Positions 1 through 4,961 of a stretch of DNA of 5,948 bases are shown here, in pieces. How positions within the stretch are numbered: position 1 is the first letter of the stretch; each line of letters opens with the position of its first letter. The position numbers and the translations under genes were made by a program. A model generated the notes under the pieces. The model had not been told where the DNA came from. It saw nothing but the letters and a program-made list of their open reading frames with translations, and searched no databases. Origin of the DNA: Dehalococcoidia bacterium (lineage in GTDB: Bacteria > Chloroflexota > Dehalococcoidia > Dehalococcoidales > W498); contig JAUWEU010000049.1 of assembly GCA_030608125.1 (NCBI GenBank), positions 1-5,948 of the forward strand. Direction: 5' to 3'.

Positions 1-813
1 TGCACCAGGCACCACAGTGAGCGCTCCGAAGGCTTCGGCTGAGGCTATACCAGTTGGCTGTAATAACTTGGATGCCGTAAACTCTACTTGTGAACCATAT
101 CCATAACCTGCTGAGTTATAAGCATAAGCCTTCACATAGTAATGCTGTCCTGGCGTCAAGCCAGTCATTGGGCGGGTAAAAGCACCAGTGCCGAAAGAAC
201 CTGTTTCCTCTGACTTACTATCGGCTACAGTGGGATTGCCTCCAGTATTCCAGCAAACACCTCGCTTGGTGCAATTCTCTCCGCCAGTATTGGTGATATT
301 GCCGTGCCCTGTGGCTGTGGTAGGCTGTATGTCGGTTACGGCTTGGGTGGTAACTGTGGGGGCTGAGACTGTCTCATAAGTGCAGTAGATGTGGTATTTA
401 TAGTTAGCGGTGCCAATGGTTCCGTCAAAGGGGTTAGGGAAACCATCTACATAGAGTTCTGTCTTGTAGTATCTATAAACAGAAGTTTCGGTACATTGCA
501 TGCGTGTGACACTACTATCTCCTATTACGGCAAGAATATAATCAGTTGCAACTAAGGAAGGTTTAGGGTCACTGAAATTAAATACTTGGTATCCTGTACC
601 TCCACTCGAACGCTCTTCTGTTACGCCAATAAGCACATTATCAGATTTCCGATAGAGTGCACACTTTACCTTTTCGCCTGCACCCCAAATAGAAAGATTG
701 ACCGAGATGGATTGTGCTATCCCCTCTTCTGTGCATAAATAGGATGTGCCTCTAATCCTATCATCTATCCTATAGGCAGTGCCCCCTGGTGCATCATACC
801 CAAAAATAGGCAT
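1..813 (-). CDS. Phage tail/appendage protein with fibronectin-III-like domain, partial (C-terminus off window)
   Basis: An open frame of 271 codons runs from ATG at 813 to the window edge without a stop, so the C-terminus is missing. The start MPIFGYDAPG is preceded by a good Shine-Dalgarno (AAAGAGGAG, about 821-829). Residues 1-147 look beta-rich, with several aromatic residues and scattered Cys, ending near YVDGFPNPF; this part resembles the N-terminal sandwich of phage appendage proteins but I cannot name a family. Residues 150-247 form one fibronectin-III-like unit of the type common in phage tail proteins: TATGHGNI (166-173), the pair Cys181/Cys187 around KRGVCW, GSFGTGAF (205-212), and the closing strand YYVKAYAYNSAGYGYGS (225-241). 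From 252 a PTGIASAEAFG linker begins that may start a further repeat. It is the last visible gene of the virion operon, 70 bases after the 29-codon ORF. Likely role: host recognition or adhesion at the virion surface (inference). Appendage or fibre is likelier than a core tail protein. Confidence 0.75.
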   Translation of the reverse strand, partial: MPIFGYDAPGGTAYRIDDRIRGTSYLCTEEGIAQSISVNLSIWGAGEKVKCALYRKSDNVLIGVTEERSSGGTGYQVFNFSDPKPSLVATDYILAVIGDSSVTRMQCTETSVYRYYKTELYVDGFPNPFDGTIGTANYKYHIYCTYETVSAPTVTTQAVTDIQPTTATGHGNITNTGGENCTKRGVCWNTGGNPTVADSKSEETGSFGTGAFTRPMTGLTPGQHYYVKAYAYNSAGYGYGSQVEFTASKLLQPTGIASAEAFGALTVVPGA

Positions 814-883
814 TCAATTACTCCTCTTTGAAGTGGTATATCTGATTACGCTGTATTCTTACCAGTATAAATTGCCTCCACTA

Positions 884-973
884 TTAAGTCTTGCCTACTT
901 TCTCTCCCGACTCTACCGCTTTCGGTTTAAGGACTTGCGGTGCAGGCTTTTTCGTGTCTTCCTTCTCCGACAT
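884..973 (-). CDS. Small Lys-rich ORF, 29 residues, unknown function
   Basis: A 29-codon frame starts at ATG 973 and ends at TAA 884-886. The protein begins MSEKEDTKKPAPQVLKPK; it is rich in Lys, Glu and Pro, has no hydrophobic core, and is probably disordered. The purine-rich GGGGGAG (976-982) lies just before the ATG. It begins within the stop codon of the 135-residue gene and leaves rather short spacing unless the upstream Gs are used. The gap of only 8 bases between the upstream stop and this start fits an operon gene. No family is recognised. It could be a small virion or assembly accessory peptide, or a translated spacer without function. Confidence 0.5.
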   Translation of the reverse strand: MSEKEDTKKPAPQVLKPKAVESGEKVGKT

Positions 974-981
974 ATCTCCCC

Positions 982-1389
982 CTATAGCTTGAAGATTTTA
1001 TTAGCCCCAGCATCCCACTGAATGGTGATGTCGCCGCCGTTGGGAGTTACCGGTAATCCAGTGGCAGTGTCAATGTAGGCAATTAGACGGGAAGTGGACT
1101 CTGTGCCAGTGTGCTTGTAGATGACGATTGCCTCACAGGTGTCTCCAGTTACCGATGATAGTGTTACATCGGCAGCATCAGCTACGCCATCGGTAACTGT
1201 TTTGCTGGTAAGGGCGCCACTGGTAGCCACCCTGGCATCGCCGGGGACATCATCCAGGTTATCATGCGTTGCCAGGTCAACCGTGTAGTCAGCGGTATCA
1301 ATCAGGATGCACCTTATATCGTCGGTATCCCAGTCGATATTCCCGTCAAGGAATCCCTCTCTTCCCTTATTGTATAGTGCGTTTGCCAT
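982..1389 (-). CDS. Phage structural-module protein of unknown function, 135 residues
   Basis: The frame starts at ATG 1389, 5 bases after a near-consensus Shine-Dalgarno (AAGGAGG, 1395-1401). The N-terminus MANALYNKGREGFLDGNIDW, the strand ILIDTADYTVDL (28-39), the Gly/Ala/Thr-rich centre and the C-terminus with GGDITIQWD (118-126) and NKIFKL (130-135) match a compact, all-beta type of phage protein often seen near capsid and tail genes. Its biochemical role has not been assigned as far as I know. Position directly after the major capsid gene suggests a capsid decoration or cementing protein, or a head-tail/appendage adaptor (inference from order only). There is no signal peptide or transmembrane segment. 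The coding sequence is intact, and an 86-base gap containing a repeat and a hairpin separates it from the capsid gene. Confidence 0.8.
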   Translation of the reverse strand: MANALYNKGREGFLDGNIDWDTDDIRCILIDTADYTVDLATHDNLDDVPGDARVATSGALTSKTVTDGVADAADVTLSSVTGDTCEAIVIYKHTGTESTSRLIAYIDTATGLPVTPNGGDITIQWDAGANKIFKL

Positions 1390-1394
1390 TTGTG

Positions 1395-1401
1395 CCTCCT
1401 T
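1395..1401 (-). promoter_or_regulatory. Shine-Dalgarno of the 135-residue gene
   Basis: Minus-strand AAGGAGG lies 5 bases before ATG 1389 and fixes that start. A dispersed-repeat copy (1405-1435) ends 3 bases upstream of it. Confidence 0.8.
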
Positions 1402-1404
1402 ATA

Positions 1405-1435
1405 GAGATTGCTTCGCCTTCGGCTGGCAAAGACA
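1405..1435. repeat. GC-rich dispersed-repeat-like element, copy A
   Basis: The plus strand reads GATTGCTTCGCCTTCGGC and then TGGCAAAGACA. This resembles the widespread bacterial REP-like small repeats of the form ATTGC-(CG-rich core)-CGCAATGACA. A related, diverged copy lies at 2891-2914; both share TTGC at one end, a CG-rich core, and GCAAnGA at the other. Here it fills the gap between the capsid gene and the 135-residue gene. Assignment is by pattern recognition and was not checked by a search. Confidence 0.5.
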
Positions 1436-1438
1436 TTG

Positions 1439-1464
1439 TGGGGGTGATTTCAGGCTCACCCCCA
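1439..1464 (-). terminator. Stem-loop after the capsid gene, no U-tract
   Basis: GGGGGTGA (1440-1447) and TCACCCCC (1456-1463) are perfect complements. The pairing extends by one T-A pair to 9 bp, with an 8-base loop. The stem lies 12 bases past the capsid stop codon (1476-1478) on the transcribed strand. No T-run follows in the direction of transcription (the next bases are CAATGTC), so it is not a canonical intrinsic terminator. A partial terminator, or a 3' mRNA-stabilising hairpin after the most heavily needed gene, are the likely roles (inference). Confidence 0.45.
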
Positions 1465-1475
1465 AGCCTTCTAAA

Positions 1476-2396
1476 TTAATCCTGAACTCCGATTAAAGCG
1501 GCTGCCTTAATGGAGCTAAATAGAGCCAGGGAAACATACCACTTAATCCTAGTTCTAGTGGCATCCTTATCCTCCAGTGAGCCGATAGGCTCCACTTGCA
1601 GGTGACCAGGGCTGGTTAAGCCACAGAGGGCTCCCTCGCCAAACTGAATGGCATAGATAGTGGAGCAAGTGCCACCGGTGGTAGCCGTCTCGAGGCTATC
1701 AACCAGGGTGTGGGTATCCAGGATCCAGTCATTGACGCCAATAGGGATGCCATCCCATAACTGGATAAAGTTACCCCAGGTATCCCGGTCGGTATCCATC
1801 ATCGCCCCGGCAGCCCTGACCAGGGCATTAATCTTCCGGCGACTGCGGCGGCTCATAAGCAGCATATTCGGCTTACCACCCTTTATGGCATCAATAAGCT
1901 CATCCAGCTTATCCAGGGTTAGGGTGGCTCCGGTAGCTCCCATGGCAATCACCTGGTCGCTGGCAGTAGCGGTATCAATAAGCTCCCTCAAGCCATCAAA
2001 CTGCTTAGGGTTGGCGGTAGCATCACCATATATAAAGGTCTCCTCAAACTTACGCCTGAGCGCCTTAGCCTTAAGCTCAACCACGGCTGCCTCTAAGTCC
2101 TGAATATTAGAGCGGGTCGCCTTAAGGAAGTTATCGACATCGGCATCACCGCCCATAATCTTCAAGGTTGCCGTTATCTGCTCAAAGGTCGGTGTGGATT
2201 CAGCCCAGGTATCGCCCACATCATAGAAGTCAATGGTAGGCAAAGTTTTTTCCTGATTATAGGTTAAGCCATTCCCCACAATTTCAATGAAGGGGAGCCG
2301 CTGCACTATGGGTGAGTCTTTAACGATGGTTTCCACCACCCCTTGAAGTAGGATATCATTTGACAGCTTAGATGCCTCTTCTAATGTTAAAGCCAT
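1476..2396 (-). CDS. Phage major capsid protein, HK97-fold type
   Basis: The 306-residue protein forms the shell of the phage head. The N-arm (about 1-45) leads to an extended loop region (about 45-80, with TIDFYDVGDTWAESTPTFEQ), then a long spine-like helix (about 96-121). The motif FIYGDATANPKQFDGL (121-136) is typical of HK97-fold coat proteins. A P/A-domain part follows, with LLMSRRSRRKINAL (179-192) and WDGIPIGVNDWI (214-225), and the protein ends in a strand/helix near KWYVSLALFSSIKAAALIGV. There is no N-terminal delta (scaffold) domain and no sign of a protease cleavage extension, which fits the separate scaffold gene upstream. The start ATG at 2396 overlaps the scaffold stop as TAATG, and its Shine-Dalgarno AGGAGGT lies inside the last scaffold codons, so translation is probably coupled. 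Length is usual for the family. The fold call rests on motifs and context, without structural modelling. Confidence 0.9.
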   Translation of the reverse strand: MALTLEEASKLSNDILLQGVVETIVKDSPIVQRLPFIEIVGNGLTYNQEKTLPTIDFYDVGDTWAESTPTFEQITATLKIMGGDADVDNFLKATRSNIQDLEAAVVELKAKALRRKFEETFIYGDATANPKQFDGLRELIDTATASDQVIAMGATGATLTLDKLDELIDAIKGGKPNMLLMSRRSRRKINALVRAAGAMMDTDRDTWGNFIQLWDGIPIGVNDWILDTHTLVDSLETATTGGTCSTIYAIQFGEGALCGLTSPGHLQVEPIGSLEDKDATRTRIKWYVSLALFSSIKAAALIGVQD

Positions 2397-2872
2397 TACT
2401 TTTTACCTCCTATTGCATATTGGATTTTCTCTCGTGGAGACAGGGCTGATAAGTCAAAGGGTGCCCTCTGTGGAGCTCCTGCCGGAACCTTAGTCACTGC
2501 CATTTCAGCCTCCAACCCCTGCCTTACCCGACTAATAAGGGTTTGGGCATCTTCCAGAGACCGGTTAATAGCTTCAATAGTGTCCCCGGTAATCAGCTCC
2601 TCAGGCACCCCCGGATTTGACTTAACTACCAAAGCCTTGTAGCTGGTTACCACCTGAGACAGGGCATTACTAGTCTCAGTCACAGTCTGCTCCAGCTCAA
2701 CAATGCGGGCATTAGCTTTAGCTAGCTCCTCGTCTTTCTGAGCTACCAAGGTCTCAAGCTCAGCAACCCTGGCTCTGGCTTGCTCTAGCTCCTCCCTGGT
2801 CAGGTCTTGGGTTGGCTCACTCTCAGGATTTCCCGAAAATCCTGATTCTTGGGGTAAATTATCATCTGGCAA
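2396..2872 (-). CDS. Phage capsid scaffold protein
   Basis: A 158-residue, Glu-rich protein that probably guides procapsid assembly and is then lost from the head. Residues 22-82 form a clear coiled coil (LTREELEQARARVAELETL, then heptads through KDEELAKANARIVELEQ). A second amphipathic helix covers about 97-124. The C-terminal segment 136-158 (LSPREKIQYAIGG) is followed by two Lys, matching the basic helical tail with which scaffolds bind coat protein. Position between portal and major capsid protein is the classic scaffold place. The start is TTG (2870-2872): an AAAGGAGG Shine-Dalgarno at 2880-2887 lies 7 bases upstream, and no in-frame ATG competes. Residues 12-16 (FSGNP) repeat a peptide found at the portal C-terminus, and the DNA there is a palindrome (2823-2845). 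I see no serine-protease motif, so a fused protease is unlikely. Confidence 0.83.
   Translation of the reverse strand: MPDDNLPQESGFSGNPESEPTQDLTREELEQARARVAELETLVAQKDEELAKANARIVELEQTVTETSNALSQVVTSYKALVVKSNPGVPEELITGDTIEAINRSLEDAQTLISRVRQGLEAEMAVTKVPAGAPQRAPFDLSALSPREKIQYAIGGKK
2405..2411 (-). promoter_or_regulatory. Shine-Dalgarno of the capsid gene inside the scaffold gene
   Basis: Minus-strand AGGAGGT lies 8 bases before ATG 2396. The same bases encode the Gly-Gly before the final Lys-Lys of the scaffold, so the site is embedded in coding sequence. With the TAATG overlap this supports coupled, high-level capsid translation. Confidence 0.8.
2823..2845. repeat. Inverted repeat inside the scaffold gene
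   Basis: TCAGGATTT and AAATCCTGA are perfect 9-base arms around the loop CCCGA. The element lies in the coding sequence for scaffold residues 10-17, which include FSGNP. A longer palindrome encoding the same five residues ends the portal gene (2938-2964). Confidence 0.7.
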
Positions 2873-2879
2873 TTTTCAT

Positions 2880-2887
2880 CCTCCTTT
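2880..2887 (-). promoter_or_regulatory. Shine-Dalgarno that sets a TTG start
   Basis: Minus-strand AAAGGAGG is nearly full consensus and lies 7 bases before TTG 2872. An ATG at 2879 abuts the site directly and opens only a 5-codon frame (MKIAR then TGA) that overlaps the TTG. Its spacing is far too short for use, so TTG is the favoured start. Confidence 0.75.
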
Positions 2888-2890
2888 CCG

Positions 2891-2914
2891 TTTGCCACGC
2901 TACGCTCGCAATGA
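2891..2914. repeat. GC-rich dispersed-repeat-like element, copy B
   Basis: The plus strand reads TTTGCCACGCTACGCTCG and then CAATGA. This is close to the common small bacterial repeat form ATTGCCACGC-TACGCTCGCAATGA. It occupies most of the 44-base gap between the portal stop and the scaffold start and ends 3 bases upstream of the scaffold Shine-Dalgarno. It is related to, but diverged from, copy A at 1405-1435. Family assignment is from memory of the pattern and was not searched. Confidence 0.5.
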
Positions 2915-2916
2915 TA

Positions 2917-4368
2917 TTATTCCTCAACTGGTGGGTTCCCAGAAAAATCTTCGATTTTTCTGGGTGTTTGAACGCCTTCTGCCTGGGAGTCTTTAGCCCT
3001 CTCTCTCGCTCCGCTCCTGGTAGACCTGGCATTAAGCTCTTTATTCATCCTGAGAATAGCCTCCCGCTCCTCAAGCCACTGATTAAACTCCATTTCAGGC
3101 TCTTTAATACCAACCTCATCCATAGCCCTACGCCTTGAGTGAATTCCAGTCTGAACCAATATCTGCTCATTAGAAACTAGCCTCACCATATCCTGAGGTA
3201 GCACTGGTGCCCACACTACCCGTAGGTGGTTATCACCAAAGCTCTCACCCTGATACTTCTCCAACAGCTTAAGAATCATCTGGTTTCTCCGGTTATAGGT
3301 AGCGGTTCTGATAACCCTCTTTCGCCTCACCTTCTGTTGTAGCGAGTGAAGCTCAATCTCCATAGCTACCCCCGATAAATCACTCTCTGTCCCACCAAAG
3401 GCAGCCCGGGGCGATTCCGATATATCGTGCAGGGTTCTATCCAGCAAATTGATATAATCTCTATGGAGACTGACGCCACCTCCCTGCAAGAGGTCAAGCA
3501 AATAGGCTTTAGCATCCTCAGGTATATTCCACACCGCCCCCGGCTTAATGGCAATATCCTCTGATTCCTCCACATTCTCCAGGACAGCAATAGGGTTGCC
3601 TGATAGCTCCAGTATCCTTGATAGTTGCGACATTGCCCGATTAAGCTCCCGCTGCGACTCCATAATCTGGGGCAAATCAGATATACCCCAGAATTTCTTT
3701 GGCTCTCTCAGGTTGGGATATATAATAAAGGGGATAAAGCCATAGGGATTGGGCTTCTTCTCCACCAGGGCATTATCCAGGTAAAGCTCAAACTCCTGAG
3801 CCATCCATAGTTCAACAACAGTAGTTGTCTTTCCTTTAGGCTTCACTCCATACAAGAGCTCAGTTTCCTCGGCTGATAGGCTATATTTAGAGGCGACTCT
3901 CCACACCCGAGAAGTATCATCCCCTAACCACCAGGCATAGATACCTTGAATATCGGGGGCAGTAACCCTGACCTGCTTGGTCTCAGCATCCCAGATGACC
4001 TTATAGCAGGCATCACCGAGGATAGCGCAATCAATTTCCGTTTCAAAGTCAAGCTGCTCCAGATTATTAGCCTCATACACCTGGTATAAGGCTTCTTCTG
4101 CTTTCTGGGCTCTGGCTCTAGCCTCTGCTGAGTCCTCCACAGCATCAGCAACAAAGTTAACGCCAGACATTAGATATGAGGTAATCTTATCTATGAATAC
4201 CTTAGCGTAGTTAAAGGTCAGACGCTTCTCCCCCCTGACTGCTCTCCCCTCCCAGTGCCGACCATGGTAGAGATCAAGGAACTCCTTATAACTCCTGATT
4301 CTATCCATATCCATGCGGGCTAACTGATTGATGACAGAAATGCTATCATGTCCAGAAGCTTCATTCAT
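2917..4368 (-). CDS. Phage portal protein, SPP1 gp6-like
   Basis: The 483-residue protein is the dodecameric ring through which DNA enters the head. Visible family traits: an N-terminal helix with RIRSYKEFLDLYHGRHW (24-40); KRLTFNYAKVFIDKITSYLMSG (49-69), the usual N-Y-K-x-I-D-K-x-x-S-Y-L region; GDACYKVIWD (118-127); the wing motif NPYGFIPFIIYPN (207-219); FWGISDLPQIMESQRELNRAMS (226-247); and the tunnel-helix region SDLSGVAMEIELHSLQQKV (329-347). Length is normal for the family. The tail after about 445 is low-complexity, Arg/Glu-rich and ends FSGNPPVEE; its last part is encoded by a perfect 12-bp palindrome. The start ATG 4368 has an AGAGGGG Shine-Dalgarno at 4376-4382. A second ATG 4 bases away is out of frame. 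The gene lies 56 bases after the HTH gene. Normally a large terminase gene precedes it; none is seen here. Confidence 0.92.
   Translation of the reverse strand: MNEASGHDSISVINQLARMDMDRIRSYKEFLDLYHGRHWEGRAVRGEKRLTFNYAKVFIDKITSYLMSGVNFVADAVEDSAEARARAQKAEEALYQVYEANNLEQLDFETEIDCAILGDACYKVIWDAETKQVRVTAPDIQGIYAWWLGDDTSRVWRVASKYSLSAEETELLYGVKPKGKTTTVVELWMAQEFELYLDNALVEKKPNPYGFIPFIIYPNLREPKKFWGISDLPQIMESQRELNRAMSQLSRILELSGNPIAVLENVEESEDIAIKPGAVWNIPEDAKAYLLDLLQGGGVSLHRDYINLLDRTLHDISESPRAAFGGTESDLSGVAMEIELHSLQQKVRRKRVIRTATYNRRNQMILKLLEKYQGESFGDNHLRVVWAPVLPQDMVRLVSNEQILVQTGIHSRRRAMDEVGIKEPEMEFNQWLEEREAILRMNKELNARSTRSGARERAKDSQAEGVQTPRKIEDFSGNPPVEE
2938..2964. repeat. Perfect 12-bp inverted repeat at the portal 3' end
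   Basis: CCCAGAAAAATC and GATTTTTCTGGG are exact complements around a TTC loop. The palindrome encodes portal residues 469-477 and lies 18 bases before the stop codon. It has no T-run and sits inside coding DNA, so an ordinary terminator is unlikely. It could be an inserted palindromic element or a 3' mRNA hairpin. Confidence 0.8.
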
Positions 4369-4419
4369 TTTTAGTCCCCTCTTTTCTTATCTTCCCTTTG
4401 AAGAGATGAGGTTGATAAC

Positions 4420-4432
4420 CCGCCTCAGGCGG
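4420..4432. repeat. GC palindrome spanning the HTH gene stop codon
   Basis: CCGCCT-C-AGGCGG is a 6+1+6 palindrome whose centre contains the TGA stop (4425-4427) of the HTH gene. The single central base is too small for a loop at full pairing, so an RNA hairpin would open to about 5 bp at most. A protein-binding site or a small repeat fragment are alternatives. Confidence 0.5.
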
Positions 4433-4745
4433 ATAAACAGTTCTTTAATACCCTCTGCACTGTTCTCTGGCTTACGCCAAACATCAATGCCAGCTCCTTT
4501 ACTGCCTTACCCTCAGTAGTGAACAGCCTTGCCATCTCCCTGTCTCGCGCCTGCTTCAGCCAGCGCTGCTTGCCCCCAGGTTGGTCATAAATGCACCTTG
4601 GGAACGGGCAGTTAAGGCAGGAATCAGCAAACTCACAACCCCCATCCCGATAGTGGCAATACTCCGGTGGCAAATCCAATTCAGTTGGTGGGTCACCATA
4701 ATCTTTAATTTCTCCCGGTGTCGTATTAGCTTGCTCTGACTCCAT
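4425..4745 (-). CDS. Cys-rich helix-turn-helix DNA-binding protein, 106 residues
   Basis: The first gene of the leftward operon. Residues 1-28 are acidic and Pro-rich. Residues 30-51 carry Cys30-His31, Cys37, Cys43, Cys46 and Cys51 (spacing C-x6-C-x5-C-x2-C-x4-C, including CLNCPFPRC), suggesting a metal-binding knuckle, probably zinc (inference). A basic linker (KQRWLKQARDREMARLF, 59-75) leads to a homeodomain/resolvase-like HTH: EGKAVKELALMFGVSQRTVQRVLK (78-101), with the turn at FGVS and recognition helix QRTVQRVLK. The start ATG 4745 has a moderate AGAGG site at 4752-4756, and a promoter lies just upstream. Two roles fit: a regulator of this operon or of the divergent gene, or a small-terminase-like DNA-recognition subunit, given its place before the portal. 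The size is short for a typical small terminase, and no oligomerisation domain is evident, so I favour a regulator slightly. No precise family is named. Confidence 0.8.
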   Translation of the reverse strand: MESEQANTTPGEIKDYGDPPTELDLPPEYCHYRDGGCEFADSCLNCPFPRCIYDQPGGKQRWLKQARDREMARLFTTEGKAVKELALMFGVSQRTVQRVLKNCLSA

Positions 4746-4773
4746 AGCTCGCCTCTTAGAACTATATACCGCC

Positions 4774-4803
4774 AGAATAGCACATATGTTCTACTACAGT
4801 CAA
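4774..4803 (-). promoter_or_regulatory. Sigma70-like promoter for the leftward virion operon
   Basis: On the minus strand TTGACT (4798-4803) is followed after 18 bases by TATTCT (4774-4779), with an extended -10 TG one base upstream (TGCTATTCT). Transcription would start near 4767, giving a 5' leader of about 20 bases before ATG 4745. No other equally good promoter was seen within the leftward gene block, so this may drive portal, scaffold and capsid genes together. Confidence 0.65.
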
Positions 4804-4836
4804 TAATATTTTGTCATCATTTTTAACCCTTTGGCA

Positions 4837-4865
4837 TTGACTTTGACCTTGAGCTATGCTATAAA
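4837..4865 (+). promoter_or_regulatory. Sigma70-like promoter for the surface-protein gene
   Basis: TTGACT (4837-4842) and TATAAA (4860-4865) are separated by 17 bases, each matching 5 of 6 consensus positions. The start would be near 4872, leaving a leader of about 90 bases that contains two inverted repeats. Its -35 box faces that of the leftward promoter with 33 AT-rich bases between them. Confidence 0.7.
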
Positions 4866-4893
4866 AGGGTAAGCTCAAACTAAAGAGTTTTTA

Positions 4894-4912
4894 GAGAGGC
4901 GACGCCCCTCTC
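4894..4912 (+). promoter_or_regulatory. Leader hairpin of the surface-protein mRNA
   Basis: GAGAGG and CCTCTC form a 6-bp stem around CGACGCC in the predicted 5' leader. The 3'-arm bases 4906-4911 (CCCTCT) can alternatively pair with the Shine-Dalgarno GGAGGG at 4948-4953 (6 pairs, one G-U). This would make a simple switch possible (inference). Confidence 0.4.
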
Positions 4913-4925
4913 ATCCAAATAGTTG

Positions 4926-4939
4926 CCCCTTATAAGGGG
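4926..4939. repeat. 14-base perfect palindrome in the leader
   Basis: CCCCTTATAAGGGG is exactly self-complementary and lies 6 bases upstream of the Shine-Dalgarno. In RNA it can form a 5-bp stem with a TATA loop; in DNA its symmetry would suit a dimeric repressor site. Confidence 0.65.
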
Positions 4940-4945
4940 GATAAA

Positions 4946-4953
4946 AAGGAGGG
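4946..4953 (+). promoter_or_regulatory. Shine-Dalgarno of the surface-protein gene
   Basis: AAGGAGGG lies 8 bases before ATG 4962 and decides this start, which is directly followed by a signal peptide. Confidence 0.85.
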
Positions 4954-4961
4954 TTATTTTA

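Noticed and set aside
864..884. TATACT on the minus strand as an internal promoter before the appendage gene
   Set aside because: There is no acceptable -35 box at 16-18 bases, so the operon promoter is a simpler explanation.
779..1021. 80-codon frame on the plus strand
   Set aside because: It opposes the appendage start, the 29-codon ORF and the end of the 135-residue gene, all of which have ribosome binding sites in the other direction.
1660..2103. 147-codon frame on the plus strand
   Set aside because: It lies wholly antisense to the capsid gene, has no Shine-Dalgarno, and its composition is a Ser/Arg/Leu-rich mirror of the real gene.
3000..3030. CG-rich stretch in the portal C-terminal coding region (GGAGCGGAGCGAGAGAG on the coding strand) as a third REP-like copy
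   Set aside because: It lacks the TTGC and GCAA ends of the other two copies and is explained by Arg/Ala/Glu codons.
2812..3138. 108-codon frame on the plus strand across the scaffold-portal junction
   Set aside because: It is antisense to two well-supported genes, with no start signal and no recognisable domain.
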